A stretch of DNA of 64,000 nt from Uranotaenia lowii (taxonomy: Eukaryota > Arthropoda > Insecta > Diptera > Culicidae): the NCBI RefSeq assembly GCF_029784155.1, contig NC_073692.1, positions 161,601,582-161,665,581 on the forward strand, in the 5' to 3' direction. Shown here in pieces: positions 11,407 through 24,045 of the stretch; position 1 is the stretch's first letter, and each line of letters begins with the position of its first letter. Under the pieces are notes generated by a model. That model made no database searches and had not been told where the DNA came from. It saw nothing but the letters and a program-made list of their open reading frames with translations. Made by a program: the position numbers and the translations under genes.

Positions 11407-11869
11407 TCTACAGTGGGATTAAATATTAAGCTTTACACAATTCTACTGCAATTCATAACAACTTTATTGATCTTTCTATACGATTAACAAAATGTTATCG
11501 TATATAATGAACTATACAAACCATAAACAATAAAATATAACTTGGTTTAGCTACAACATGATGTTTATACAATTCCAATTTAAACTGGATGCTTATACAA
11601 TCTACAATGAAAACTACTTTACGATTTCTGGTTATCTGGTTATCTTTTTCATTGAGCGTTTTTATTGATAAATGTTTGTCGTTTTTTTTCTTTCAAATTA
11701 TCCGAGTTAGGTAAGCTACTATTAGGTCGCTTAAATCGCCGAATGCTCGGCGGTTGTACCAATGTCTGCTTTTTGGGTCTATCTACCCTATTTTGGGTGT
11801 TGTCTGGTAGTGCTTCAATATTTTCGTTTCAGTACTCGTTTCTGGATATTGGCAAGTAAATTTTTGTGT

Positions 11870-12300
11870 TTCTTTTTACCTAAGAATTTGAATAACCAAG
11901 TGCGATCTGGTCCGGTGTCTTCGTTTAAGAGATTAACTGATTTTTTATTGAAAATTTCATTGCTTTCAGCAACGTCTAATTTATTGCTACTCAAAGACCG
12001 CTATCCCGAATTCAGAAACTGAATCGACGGAACATTTTCTCGATCAAAAGAGTGACCAGATTAACACATGTGTAATGCTACAGCAGATCTAGGATTCTGT
12101 GAAGGAAGAATTTTCTTCTTTGAGTCTGATCTAGCTATAGCCAAGTGTTCCCCAATCTATCTATCAGTTTCCTTTTGGTTTGTCCAATGTACACCTTATC
12201 ATAATCAGAAAAACTTATTTTGTACAAACCAGATCTATGCTGTAGATTTACTGGATCTTTTTTTGTTAATCTTTTTTATTTTTTCTGTTTGTCCTCCGTT
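11870..12300 (-). pseudogene. Penelope-like element, GIY-YIG endonuclease remnant
   Basis: The minus-strand translation reads GLYKISFSDYDKVYIGQTKR (from 12230 down), the GIY-YIG signature with GLY for GIY. After a one-base frameshift it continues EHLAIARS..., RSAVALHMC, GHSFDRENV, then KLDVAESNEIF and SVNLLNEDTGP. These follow the order of motifs in the C-terminal nuclease domain of Penelope-like retroelements, which nicks target DNA for reverse transcription. There are in-frame stops after LHMC and after FLNSG, and one frameshift. The linker ahead of the domain (12290-12240) is also recognisable. The RT domain is not seen upstream, so this is a 3' fragment; 11660-11860 would be its 3' UTR. 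Confidence 0.75.
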
Positions 12301-12484
12301 GGGCTACGCTTCCTGCGGGATATATTCTGCGATACCGGATTGGAAAACATTATTTTGGAACCAACGCAACCATAGTACGCCTGATTTTCCAAGATGCTGT
12401 TTTTCTTCGTTTCTGGACTTTACTGCCGGTAAATTTGCAACGCAATCCGAAGGATGTGTTTTGATGCACCACTGATTCGACAAA

Positions 12485-13795
12485 AAATCATCGCGATTCC
12501 CTGTAAAATTATCAAAAGCACGTTATTATTATTTGATTACTGTTAAAAATGTACACTTACCATATCAATTTCCCAATTCTTTGTAGTAGAAAACAAACAA
12601 AAACCACTGATCTAAAACTGAGTCGGTTTAGATCAAGCAACGGCTGCGCCATACAAAAGGCAATGTCTGAGTTAAATGGAGTCGGGCTCTGAGTATTTCA
12701 AAATTAGCGAGTAGTGAACACTAGTTCACTAGACCCTGTTGAACTCCAGGAATCTTTGTTGAAATTCCTTCTGAATGGGAGTTTAAGTTTTTCTTGAAGA
12801 ATTTCGAACATATATTTTACTCATTGAAAAGTGGCTCTTGAGTTCATATTTTAGGGTACAATGCCACCAGAGATGCCTCTGGCGAATGATAGACCAGTTA
12901 TCGGTGCCCATATTTCGCACTCTCCTGGAGTGGCTGGACGAGAGTGAAGACGAACGAGTGTCTCCAAATGCGTGGTATTTTGAATATTAATATTCATATC
13001 ATTCGACTTCAAGATGGCTCTAGCTTGTCCCACATAAGGAGGTGTGCGGCCGACGTGACATTTCCTGGCTGCCTTATCCTTTTGGGGAAGCGCCTACGAC
13101 GAATGTATCCTCGAGCAGCTAGTCCTGGTCTAACAGAGCGACGCCATAGCGCGGAAGTGGAAAAGTCATGGTGATAAAATCCTTTACGTTTGAGATGTGA
13201 AAGTTGTGTTGTTAATGTCTTGAGTGATGCTAAGCTGCTCGATTTTCTCGGCACCTAACGAGACATCTCTGCAGTTTAAGCTTCGAGAATTTACGCATCC
13301 GACTCTAGGATAGCATGAACGAGGAGCAAGTTGTTTCAGGGAGCCATACCAATCATTTTCAGCATCATCCTTCGACTTCTAGGAGGACTGTGCAAGGGAT
13401 GGTAGTGAGTATGCGTTGCACTTTAACCGAGCAATATTTCCTATTTCTGAACGAGTCAAGCTCCAGCCCAGTTAGAAGTCGGTGGATCGAACGGATGGAG
13501 AATATGCAAAACGATGACGCCTCGAGTGATGAATGCGGGTTTTGCAATATTATAATACGTGATAATCATAATTCAGTTTCAATGTTTAGCAGCGTGCTGT
13601 GGCAAATGCTTAAGCGAACAATCTTGTACTGAGGCGCAGCTGAATGCGGAACTATTTGAAAAGTGTTGCATGATGCCCCAGTTGACGATATTTTCTTTAC
13701 TCAGATTTGAAAACAAATCGTTTTTTATTTTGTTATTTGACAGCCTCGTACACCTTGAATTTTTAAATAATTTTAAATATTTTTATTTATTGTTT
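12485..13795. other. Unidentified sequence, GC-richer block 12840-13660
   Basis: Frames are open on both strands (minus 13254-13009; plus 13315-13632), but no translation matches a family I know. On the plus strand, 13520-13680 is cysteine-rich across two frames (ECGFC, then CCGKC, EKCC), vaguely like the N-terminal zinc-finger part of a Pao/BEL retrotransposon gag. That is only a guess. Probably a decayed element. Confidence 0.25.
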
Positions 13796-13799
13796 GGGC

Positions 13800-13880
13800 T
13801 TGTGATTTAGCTCAATTGGCACGCCAGTTGCCTCTTGAGCCGATGTCCGCAAGTTCGAGCCCCACATTAACCATCGAAAC
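13800..13880 (+). repeat. tRNA-derived SINE head, family with 'gagccgatgtccgc'
   Basis: Box A-like GATTTAGCTCAATTGGCACG (13805-13824) and box B-like AAGTTCGAGCCCC (13851-13863) lie about 45 bp apart, as in a tRNA. The block 'ttgagccgatgtccgcaagttcgagccc' recurs, inverted, at 47400-47456. Followed by an A-rich tract at 13880. Confidence 0.6.
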
Positions 13881-13889
13881 AAAAAAAAA

Positions 13890-15730
13890 GATGATTTATT
13901 ATATTTAGGTGTTTCCACGTACCAAATTATAACTATTTTTTGTAGAATACATTTTATGGTATATTGAAGTTAGTTTATAAAAATCTAATCCAGATAAACT
14001 ATTTTATTTTATTCAAATAACACATTAGAATGAAATTGAGATAGCTACTCTCAAATTCTGCTTTTTTTCTCACATTGTTTTTTTTTTCAATTATTTCGTC
14101 ATTTTGATCCAAAAGAAGCACGTTTTGGAGTAAGTTTTAAAAAAGTATAAATATCCACACTAAAGTTGGACATGTATAGGCAAATTAATTTATTGAAAAA
14201 TTCAATGTTTAACTAACCTAATCTCAGTTTTTGTCATTTTCACAATAGTAAGTTATTATTTTAAACAAAGCCATTGTTTGTTTGTTTCCAAAATACTAAA
14301 TTCTCCGGACTAAAAGCCTTAAATATGTCATTTCTATTCATTTTGCTGATAAAAAATTTAAATTAAACTAAAAATTTGGGAAATTTGATTGAAATGAGTT
14401 TTCCGATTTTCCACCGCTTTATTTTTATTTTCTGCTGACAGAGGAAATGAACAGGAATAATCACGGGAAATGGCATAAATTGTTGCAACCGATTAAATGA
14501 AGGGCCAGTCGAAAATGGTCGATCATGAATGCAATTAAGGGCTCACTGACCGATAAAAGCACGAATCAGAGGGCAGGGGCATCGATGTATGGAACAATGT
14601 TTGTAAAATGATGACATTTTTTGTGTGCTCTTGCCGCTTCCGGTTTCCGATTATGAGTGCAAATGCATCCTGTCAGCGCGCTGCCTGAATGGATTCCCGT
14701 GAACAATTTCCGGAGGGCCACAGTTCAATCATTCACCCGAAAAAACACATTCACTCCACACATACACACGTGCGGGCAATCGTCCATGGTCACGTGTCAA
14801 GGAAATGCAGCAAATCGCGTGAGGGGTGCAGTTTAAAATTAAACAGTTTGATACAAACGGGGTTTTCTGAAATTTGGCATCGAAAGCTCGGCAGGAAGCA
14901 CGTAGCCTGGAGTGCAGATTAATTCATTGGATACTTTTTTCTTGCTGTTTATGGATTTATTTTCATGTGACTGAAAAAATGTCACGGTTTGAATGCTGCT
15001 TTTCCGGCCTTGAAATTCAGATCCTGTTTGCAAACGCGTTCCGGTCACAACAGGTGAAGTTTTTTTGGTACATTCTATCACATTTCGGGACACAAGGTAG
15101 TTTCACAAATACAACAGAATTTTAATAAGATAAAAAAAAAACATAAAATAAATTAAATTTTTTTTATTTAAAATACACCACGAGTCATCTTTTTTAAGTC
15201 GAATTTTACCAGTTATTTTTGAAATAATACAGACTATATTTTTTCCCTTTGTTCTCATATTGATCCACCCTACAGTGGCACGGATCAGCCAAAAAAATTC
15301 ACCTGTGGAAATTCGGCCAAACGTGGCTAAACGTCGATGAAAATTGAAATCATAAATAACTATGTGTGTGCTTACGCACAATTCAGGAAGCTTTGATAGG
15401 ACCATAAAGCACACAGAATGGTTTCGGATTGTGATGGGGTGCTTGCCTGGTAATTTTTGGTGCCAATATTGTCAAAATCAAAACGAAAACATCAAATAAA
15501 CGAATAAACGAACTTGTAGGATTAAGTCTTTTAAAATCCTATATGCAGTTTTTTCGTAAGTGTTTCAAACCATCTATATAACGAGAAAGTTCGATATTTG
15601 TAAAACAGTGTCCAGTAACGGAAGGTATTCCCGGAGTGGTTAATAGAAGAAAATTTGTCTTGGGACATTTTATATCTGAAAATTATCAAATCAAAGAAAA
15701 GGGAAGAACATGAGCCGTCTCGAAAAAGAT
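13890..15730. other. Gene-free stretch
   Basis: AT-rich with a more balanced, possibly non-repetitive patch at 14480-15110. Short ORFs there (plus 14689-14922, 14874-15125) show no family signature. No paired repeats or RNA gene seen. Confidence 0.4.
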
Positions 15731-15736
15731 ACAACG

Positions 15737-15800
15737 GCTCAAACTTGAACCCGCAATCTCTGTTTTAGTACAACGGCGCGTTAGCCAATTTCACCACGAT
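15737..15800 (-). repeat. tRNA-like SINE head, uninterrupted copy
   Basis: The minus strand carries box A-like GTGGTGAAATTGGCTAACGC and box B-like GGGTTCAAGTTTG. It is related to the split copy at 7666-8174 and shows the empty site for the insertion there. A short (TAGATG)n run follows at 15831-15852. Confidence 0.55.
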
Positions 15801-16282
15801 GAACGTGATGGAATCATCCGACACGAGCGTTGTAGATGTAGATGTAGATGTAAGATATAACAAACGTTCTGAGTTCAATTTAGATCAGAAAAATAGGTAA
15901 TAAATTCAAACAATTTGATTTTTTTCGGTATACTCGACCCCGACCCAATTAAACTTCCATAAATTCCCATGGCCATGAACTGTTATGGAGCTAATGTATT
16001 GCGTGTGTCGATAAAGGCATATTTTGGAAGAACGAGTTAATCAGATAGGAGTTCACTTCAGGTAACCCAACCAACATGAAATCGTAATAGAATTTATAAT
16101 TAAAGTAGTTAAAAATGACTTAAGTCGAAAATTTTTTGATTGGTTTTTAGTGATTTAAATTATCATTGAAATATTTCTATTTACAAAGAATGGGCGGGTT
16201 TTTGTCACTCGAACGCGTCTCTCCCTTTTCCGAAAGTAAAGATAACATTAGCTGAATTTTGAAACTCCCTGTTACAGAGCTA

Positions 16283-16480
16283 CTATCTGATCCGGTAAAC
16301 TTCGTTTTACCTTCACATTCATAAATCGTTATAAATGTGTAACTTTATCTACAAGCCCTTAACTTTTTCGTGCTCGTGATTAATGAAAATCGTACAAAAA
16401 TTGTTCGACTTGTGTTGCATTTTAAGTTCATTTTTTATGCCCCCCCCCCCCCCCTTCCATAAAAAATTATATTCTTGAAT
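16283..16480 (-). mobile_element. Helitron 3' end, fragment
   Basis: 'ctatctgatccggtaaacttcg' matches the end of the complete Helitron (ctagctgacccggtg...). Read on the minus strand there is a 6-bp hairpin (GGTAAA / TTTACC, 16294-16311) followed by CCGGATCAGATAG, in place of the usual CTAG. The poly-C run at 16441-16454 lies inside. No 5' end was found, so it is a truncated or decayed copy. Confidence 0.45.
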
Positions 16481-16599
16481 CTCGGAAACCTAATTTCACA
16501 TTATTCTGACCGCCCGTTTGTACGTAAAGGTGTTACAAAGTAAACGCATCCATTTTTAGGTACAAGAAAGAAAGAATAACCTCTTCCCCCACCGTAACT

Positions 16600-16680
16600 G
16601 GTGAGCTGGTCTCGTGTTTATACACCGGTGAGTGAACTCAAAGGACATGAGTTCGATTTTGGTCTTACCTATTTTTTGCT
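16600..16680 (+). repeat. Possible tRNA-like segment
   Basis: 'aactggtgagctggtctcg' followed by 'gagttcgattttgg' has box A and box B character but poor stems. Weak; could be chance. Confidence 0.2.
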
Positions 16681-16839
16681 CAATTTGTTCAAGCTCGTAT
16701 ATTTAACTTGTTGCAGGGTAAAAGAAATCGCCAGTTTATTGTTTTGTTTGAAATCGTGTCATTATAGATATACCACCTTTTCTTTTATAGCTATTTATAT
16801 GCTATTTTGGTAAGTTTTTATCGACCATTTCATCTGCTA

Positions 16840-18440
16840 CAGTGAGCGAAATAAGAATAGCACCACTTTGTGTTTTGCTTGTTAAAATATGAATGGTTGA
16901 AAATAACGAAAATTTTCTTCCATAGTTTGTTTTGAATCGCTTAACGGATAAATCAAGCATAAATTTACTTTTTTTGGAGGAAGCAATTGGCGTTGAGGAC
17001 CAAAAATGTGAAAAAGGGGTGCGAAATAAAAATAGCACCACTTGAGTTTTTCACCAAAAACAAGATTATTTTTCAAAATTTTCTGTGTAAAAGTGAATAA
17101 TAATGCTTCTACAAATTATTTGAATAGATAACTGCATTTTAAGGAATTTTCCAGAATTCCAAAGGTTTTCAAAGGTGTTAAAAGGGGGTTTTAAAAAATG
17201 CTCCTCTAGCGTTAAGGAATTTGATATTTGAGCATTAAAACTTTATCGAACTGCTAAATTTCTTCATTAACATTCATAAGTATGATGCAAAATGATGAAA
17301 CATAGATTTAAGGCTGAGTTTGAATCCAAAAAGTATGTTGTAATTCAAAAATACTAATGTTTTTTAATAGTCAAACACTATTTCTCTAGTTTTAAGTCAT
17401 AGATGGCAGCACTATCTTGCCATTTAACCAAATTCGTGCCCATTTTCGAATATCCGGGATTAATTAGGGAGTGCGGGATGATTTTGTTCAAGAAATAAAT
17501 ACATGTACCGTGTGAACGCTTTGAAAATTCTTAGATCACTAAATCCAAAAAGAAAATAGAATTGCATCAAGGTCAATAAAAGTGAATTTTTCGAACCGAT
17601 TATCACAATAAAGCTATACTTTGCGATGGAGCTCGATGGACCAGATGTCTAGTAGTATTATTGGTATGATTTGCAATTAAATCGGAAGTTGAGAGGAGCA
17701 GGAATTTCGGCGGTTGTACAATTTTGTGCTGGTGATTCTGTCGCAAATCCGGAAAAGCTTTCTGCAGCGTGAACTTCCACAAAACTAAGATGGGAAAATA
17801 CCTCAAAATGATGAATATGGGCCTAAATAAACCTGGAAAATCAATATTGAGACTAAATAAGGTTTTAACTGCAAGATAGTGCTGCCATCTACGACTTGAA
17901 ACTGGAAAAAGTGGGTTTACTGAACAAAATCAAAGTTTTTGATTTCCAACCTATTTTTTCTGATTCAAAATAAATCCCAAATGTTTGTTTCATCATTAAA
18001 CGTCATTTCAATGAAGAAGGTAAGTAGTTTGGTAAAGGATTAAAGCTCAAATATCAAATTCCTTAGTTCTAAAGGAGCATCTCTCAAATCCCCCTTTTTA
18101 AACCTTTGAAAACCTTTGGAATTCTGGAAAACTCCTTAAAATGCAGTTATCTATTCAAATAATTCGTAGAAGCATTATTATTCACTTTTACACAGTCAAT
18201 TTTGAAAAAAATAATCTTGTTTTTGTTGAAAAACTCAAGTGATGCTATTCTTATTTCGCACCCCTTTTTCCCATTTTTGGTCCTCAACGCCAATTGCTTC
18301 CTCCAAAAAAAGTAAACTTATGCTTGATTTATCCGTTGAGTAACTCAGAACAAACTGTGGAAGAAAATTTTCGAAATTTTCAATCATTCATATTTAAACA
18401 AGCAAAACACAAATTGGTGCTATTCTTATTTCGCTCACTG
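16840..18440. mobile_element. Tc1-type transposon with ~590-bp inverted arms
   Basis: Starts CAGTGAGCGAAATAAGAATA and ends with the inverse (…TATTTCGCTCACTG), flanked by TA at 16838-16839 and 18441-18442. The arms (16840-17430 and 17860-18440) pair along their length. Pairing is strong in the outer ~400 bp and decays inward, still visible at 'tagatggcagcactatcttgc' (17402-17422), whose inverse lies at 17873-17893. A transposase remnant sits in the central ~430 bp. Total length (1.6 kb) fits Tc1/mariner, but the arms are far longer than the short TIRs of classic members. No intact gene. Confidence 0.85.
17620..17830 (+). pseudogene. Tc1 transposase fragment
   Basis: The plus-strand translation gives MELDGPD, two stops, YYWYDL, then after a frameshift RNFGGCTILCW and SGKAFCSVN, HKTKMGKYLKMM. 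This is the order found in the middle of Tc1 transposases (…LDGPDG..YYW.DLR…R.FGGGSVMVWG.F…GK…Y…L). The catalytic D of the second motif and the downstream E region are absent. Stops and a frameshift make it a dead internal fragment. Confidence 0.7.
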
Positions 18441-18442
18441 TA

Positions 18443-21198
18443 TATGAGTTTGAATGATTATGTTGTTTCCGAGATATACCTCGCTCAATGTTAGCTGGGA
18501 ATCCGGTATTCGTTTACCTAGCCAGCTGGCAACTGATTGAATATTCTTATAAACTAATAATACAAGAAAACACACGTCTTACCTGTCGAGCACTTGAAGA
18601 GTTCGAACCCAAAAGTTGACTTGCCGATACTGGGAATCGCACCCATGGCCGTAGTAACGGGGGATGTTTTGGGAGTTAATCCCAAACCCCTACCCCCCCC
18701 CCCCCCCCATGAGGGTCAAAAAAAGTTAGCGAGGTATTATACTCTACACTTAAAATTTTTAAATTTCTTAAACAAATTATAATAATAGCGCTAAGTTATT
18801 CAAGAGTAACAATCTAGACTAAAACCTAATGCCAAACCCTCCAAAATCCATCCCAAGTTCAAAATCCAGCTAGTTTCTCAAAATTTTCTCACTGCTGCAT
18901 TGCTAGAATTTTTTCATCAAGTATCCGGGCCAGACAAATCCGGGCTGTTTATTTATAAAAACCTTGCAAAATCCCACCGGGCGGAGTTGCCCAGATTTTC
19001 CAAGATTCTGTTGATACAACACCCAATTTTTTTATTTTTGCCTCGTCAGTTTCTTACGGACGAGCGACAGTAGATTGTTTGCCAATTGGATTTCAAAATT
19101 GTCGACCAAAATTCAAGCAATATCCGGGCAATTTTGGTCAAAATCTAGGAATTACTCATCGAAAATCAAGAATAAAAAATTGAAAAAACCTTTTATGAAT
19201 ATTTTTTTAAACATGCTCCATGCATGATAAAAAAAAATCGAAACATAATTTGTTTTTTTTTAAATTTTTTTTATTTAAGTATGAGAATAAATCCAGGCAA
19301 AATCATAGAAATTCAGGTCTGAATATTGAATTTTATATTAAACCAATTTGGAGGTTCTGGTTCCATATTCCTGTAACAAAAATTGTATTATTTTCACATT
19401 TTCGTATTTCTGATTCTGTATCAAGTTTAGGATTCTTGATTTAATTAGGAATCTAAGAAAATAGGATGTTTTGTAATCATGGTTAAAATTCGGTTTGGCA
19501 TTTCAAATCAAATTTTAATCATGTTTTTAGAAAATCTTATGCATTTCAAACGTTTTGATAATAATTTTCCGAATATAAAAAAAAAGAAAAAAATTAGTTT
19601 CATATTGTAATTCGATGTTTTTAAATTTTATTCTAACATTATTTAAACATTTAAAGCTCGTTAGTGGCAATCCAAAATTGAAAACTTAGATTCAAATTCA
19701 TCATTTGAAATATCAAGTTCCAAATCAGATTCACAAAACAGATTAAAAATAAATAATGGAAATAATAAATTAGGATTAAACAAGCACCACAGAATTTAAA
19801 TTAAAAAAAAATCATGAATGAGGGTCTAAAACTTGGCTCATAAAATTCTGATCTGCAATTAAAATTCGGAAAACGTATTTTTTGTACATTTCAGAAATCG
19901 TTTAGGAATTCGGAAACAGACTCAAAGTTCAATTTTTGAAATCAGGTTTAGAATTCAGGATTAAAATTCAGAAAATGACTAAGCTTGTGATTATCATAAA
20001 ATCAAAAATATAAAGTTTTTTTTTTTCATTTTGATAACCGCACTTACTAATAATCACCGAGAAACATCAATCGAAAAAGATCATTAATATAAAGTAGAAT
20101 TTGAGTTAATTTTATAAGTTTTGTTAAATGCAAAATACCCCAAATTATATTTTAGAAAAATCATCTACACGATTTTACTGTCTCTTGGGAAAATTTTATT
20201 TGTTTTCATCAAAGATTGAAAACTTGGAATATGCAATAGAGTTTGAAAGATTGGGCTTGTTTTCAAATGAGTGTGTAAAGTATTTTATGAATGTGGATTA
20301 ATGATTTCAAAGAGGGTCTATGACAAAAATTTTATTTTTTACATAAGATACGAATTAGGATCAGAGTTTTTCTTCGAAATTGAACTTTCAAATGGAAACA
20401 ATTGGTGAAGACACAAGAACTAGTTTCATTTCAAGATTCTAAACTGCAAACTAAAATAACAAATATAATGGGATGTTTGTGTTAAAAGTACTTAAACAAC
20501 GAAAAAAATTCTAGAAGTAAACTCAAAACAAATTACTTGTTTTAGAAAAATAGCTAATATTATATTTTTTTTCAGAAGCAAGATCCAAAATACAATATAT
20601 AATTTAAAAAAAATAAAAAAATATAAACTTGATAGCTTCAACCATTTATTTAAAACATTAAGTTACAATAATAAATTAAGTATAAAATTAGATTAGGAAA
20701 TCCAGATTTCATTCTGCTCATTTAAGATGATTTGATGCGTTCATATTATTCTTTTATTCTATTCAAAATCAAATAAATATTCTATTGATTAAATTTACCA
20801 GTGGTGTCATATATTAGATTTGCCTGTATCATTCCGATTTTTTAACGACAATACAGATGAGATTCAGATACAGATTTTTATACATTAATGCATTTTTTTT
20901 AAACTCAAAATCAATTGTCTATGAACAAGTTTACATGGGCTAACTAAGTTTAATCTTTTTGAACCTTTATCTTTCCAACTGCAGTATACCGCAAATACTG
21001 CTTTGCTTGCAACACCCCTGACACCCTGTTTATACTTGTCTCGTGTGGCTGATTTTTTTTTTCAAAATGATTTATCCAAACCTTTAACTTTTATAAGTAA
21101 GCTTTTGAGACGTCTATAATCATGTACTCATCATGTTTACTAGGTTAGTAGGAAGGAAGCTTCAAAAGACTCTTTTTCTCAATAGTATGCATAATTTG
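18443..21198. other. AT-rich gene-free stretch
   Basis: A poly-C run lies at 18692-18709. A T-arm-like 'gagttcgaaccc' occurs near 18600. The rest is AT-rich with phrases such as 'attcaggtttagaattcagg' repeated loosely, consistent with decayed simple repeats. No coding seen. Confidence 0.5.
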
Positions 21199-21632
21199 GG
21201 GCCCGGACATTCGGCTGAAGGCCGTTAGGCCGAAATATGTTAGGCCAAGGTCTAGGCCGCTAGGCCTAATGGGCTACCAGGCCAAAAGATTTCTGCTGAA
21301 TAGGACAATAGGCCGAACGGGACATTTGGCCGATGGTTATTTGGCCTTATAGATGATAGCCCGATGACCATTCCTCCATGATTTTTGATGACATTTTCGG
21401 CCTAACGACCATTCGGCTTAACTACATTCAGCCTAACAAGCATTCGGCCTCACGACCGTTTGGCTTAATGACCATTCGGTTTAACGACCTTCAGGCCTAG
21501 CACCTATTCGGCCTTACGACTATTAGGCTTTACGACCATTCGGCCTTGCGACTATTTGGCCTTACGATCATTCAGCCTAATGTCCATTCGACTAAATGTC
21601 CATTCGGCCTAATGACCATTCGGCCAAAGAGT
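21199..21632. repeat. Minisatellite, ~17-bp units of 'ttcggcctaacgacca'
   Basis: Roughly 22 imperfect copies of CATTCGGCCTAACGAC run from 21385 to 21630, preceded by inverted-sense words (GGCCGTTAGGCCGAA) at 21222-21240, so the array changes direction in its first part. This unit is familiar in insect DNA; unit length wobbles between 16 and 20 bp. No coding. Confidence 0.85.
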
Positions 21633-21639
21633 TTTTAAA

Positions 21640-24010
21640 ATAAAAAAGACTTAGAATAGTTAAGAAAATTTTAATTTCGACCACTACAGAACTCATTAAG
21701 GATGCCAGATTAAAACTAGAGAAAGCAGATTTCTGGTTATAATAAGAAAAAAATGACACATTATTATTTTAAAATAAACTCAGATTCTTATACGTTATGC
21801 AGTTAATTTTTAGAGTCAGCCCAGTTATTGAATGGAGTTTGAGTTCATAAATACAGGTAAAAAATCTTTCAATTTCATTCAGTAAACAAAAAGTATTTGT
21901 CGTTATGGTTCATGCACTGATTTGACATTAACCCATTAATTAAAATTTTATCAAGAGAACTGGAGCTTGAAATTGAACGTGATACATCTCAACAATCACT
22001 GAACTTTGTATTACATATCGTATTTTTTTACTCAATGTGTCGTCATTGTTTTATCTGGTGTGAGTGATTTAGCCTTATTTAGTACTAATTTTCATATCTT
22101 ACATACTAACAACTAACATTTTATCACTGACACAGAAAACAGAAACATAAGTTTTAGGTGGTTTTAGTTTAGTTACATCTGGCCAACTTGGTCTTTACCT
22201 TCTGTTAAAATAAAGAAAAGCAGGTTCTGATACATGTGCTCCCATAGGGAGTTAAGTTTTTTGCGATTTTTTCAAATTTGGAAAATGCTTTTTTGCTATA
22301 TTTTTTGCCGCTTGAAAAATTATAGTCTGCATCAATACGGGAAACTTTATTCTGTTTGTTATCTGTGATTTCATAGTTCCACAACTATTGGAGGACATAG
22401 TGTATTGCATATAAAACGATCAACCAAGTCTTGACAACTCTACAAGCAGATCCAGAAATAGAGAGAAAAAAGAAAAAAAAACAAACCTTCATTGGATAAC
22501 ACTCAACCCTGTGGCCATTGAGTTTGTCGAGTTTCCGGATGTTTGAACGGTGATGGGTCTTTGCGAATGTTGGCTTCCAATCACCTAGACAGAGTTTTTC
22601 CGTCTTCAGTCCCGTGCTCCATTCAAGTATCTATTAGGCATCGATTGGCAGTGCCTGGTTCAAGTTGCACGTCATTACCTATCGACCTACGGTAGAGGAA
22701 CTGATTTTGTTCGAAGCTCAGGGTTGGAATCTGGTCTTATTAAGGAAAGATTTTTTTTTGTAAAATAACATCTTATAAGTAACATCTTATTTCAAATCAA
22801 GACAAAAAATGCCACAAGAATGATAAAGTGTTTGTAATAAAACCTTAAAAAAAATCAATTTCATTGACTATCAAATTCGACCATCTACCACCTCAATTTC
22901 CTTTTTCCCTTTAATTGGACAACACAGTCAGTACAGGACCGGAATGCTATTTTATTTTCCGAATTCAAATGGCCTCTCTGCCCTCTCCGCCTTTCAATTC
23001 ACTGCAGAAAAGGTCGTTCGGAAGAAAATTCTTGCACATTTCATCGCTATTGCACATATAATGAGGCTCGTTCTTCAAAAGCGTTCGATCGTAACGTTTG
23101 AAAGGATTCCATTACGGCGAAAACTATTGAATGCAGTTTGCTGCTGCTCCAGCTGGGTTGTGATTGCATCCAGCTGCCTTTTCCCTGGAGAGACATCATC
23201 ATCATCATCGCTTGTATGGCTTTTAGTTTTATAACCATCATCTTCTGTTTAAATGGTGATATGATTTCTTGAGAGTTATTGATTCGAAATGATAATTTCC
23301 AATGCATTTAAAATGGGGGAATTGTTTTGAGCAGCTTTTTATTGATACTAGATATCAACTGGAATAATGTACTGAATAAATAAAAGAAAAATTATTCAAA
23401 CATGGTTTCAAGTGATTTCACTAAAACTGTCGCTAGCTAAATGTTTTCTTGAGAAATAATTCTTCAAGTTTTTGCCTCGAACGCAAATGTAGGTGGACAA
23501 AATTTCTTAAAATCTGCAAAACTGACGAAACAAAGTTCGAAAAATGAAAATCGGTTGGCATTATAACCTACAATCGATTATTTTTGCTTCAATATCCCTT
23601 AGACCCTGAAGTCCTCAATTAAGCTTTCTTCAAAGCAATTTCCCTAGAACGGCTCAAGAGGATGATGTCATTTATCAACAGATCCAAAGCATCAGCACAA
23701 TCAACTATGTTGTCCAACATCCGTACAGCTTCATTTGAAATAAGCAGAATTAATGATCCCTAAGTTTTCAGTTTTAATTATTTTTATTGGAAAATGTTAG
23801 ATGCAATAAATTTTTTATTCTTATATTAAGAGCTTTTTTATAACGTGAAATCAACAAGGGATTTTAACCACTTGGAATCATTCATTCTTTTTGATAAAAT
23901 CGTTTGAAACGAGGTGTTTTGAAAAAGATATAAAAAAAAATTAATGATATTAATCGGTGAAAAAGAGATTTAACTTATTAATTATCAAATTATAGCACTC
24001 ACTGTTCCTT
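21640..24010. other. Gene-free stretch
   Basis: No paired ends or family motifs. 22900-23310 is more balanced in composition with a short (ATC)n run at 23203-23215, and may be non-repetitive host DNA. Overlapping ORFs there on both strands (plus 22944-23234, minus 23307-23047) are not recognisable proteins. Confidence 0.4.
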
Positions 24011-24045
24011 TTACTGTGTTGAATAACGCAGCATTTGAGTTTTCT

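Noticed and set aside
13009..13254. Minus-strand ORF starting MPRKSSSLASLKTLTTQLSH as a Pao/BEL gag N-terminus
   Set aside because: Only a short stretch is reminiscent; no further gag, protease or RT motif follows, so it is kept only as unidentified sequence.
18594..18660. T-arm-like words 'gagttcgaaccc' and 'gggaatcgcaccc' as a tRNA gene
   Set aside because: No box A at suitable distance and no stem pairing for a tRNA or a clear SINE head.
22560..22745. tRNA-like SINE with 'gattggcagtgcctgg' and 'gggttggaatctgg'
   Set aside because: The box B core lacks the TTCRA word and spacing is too long.
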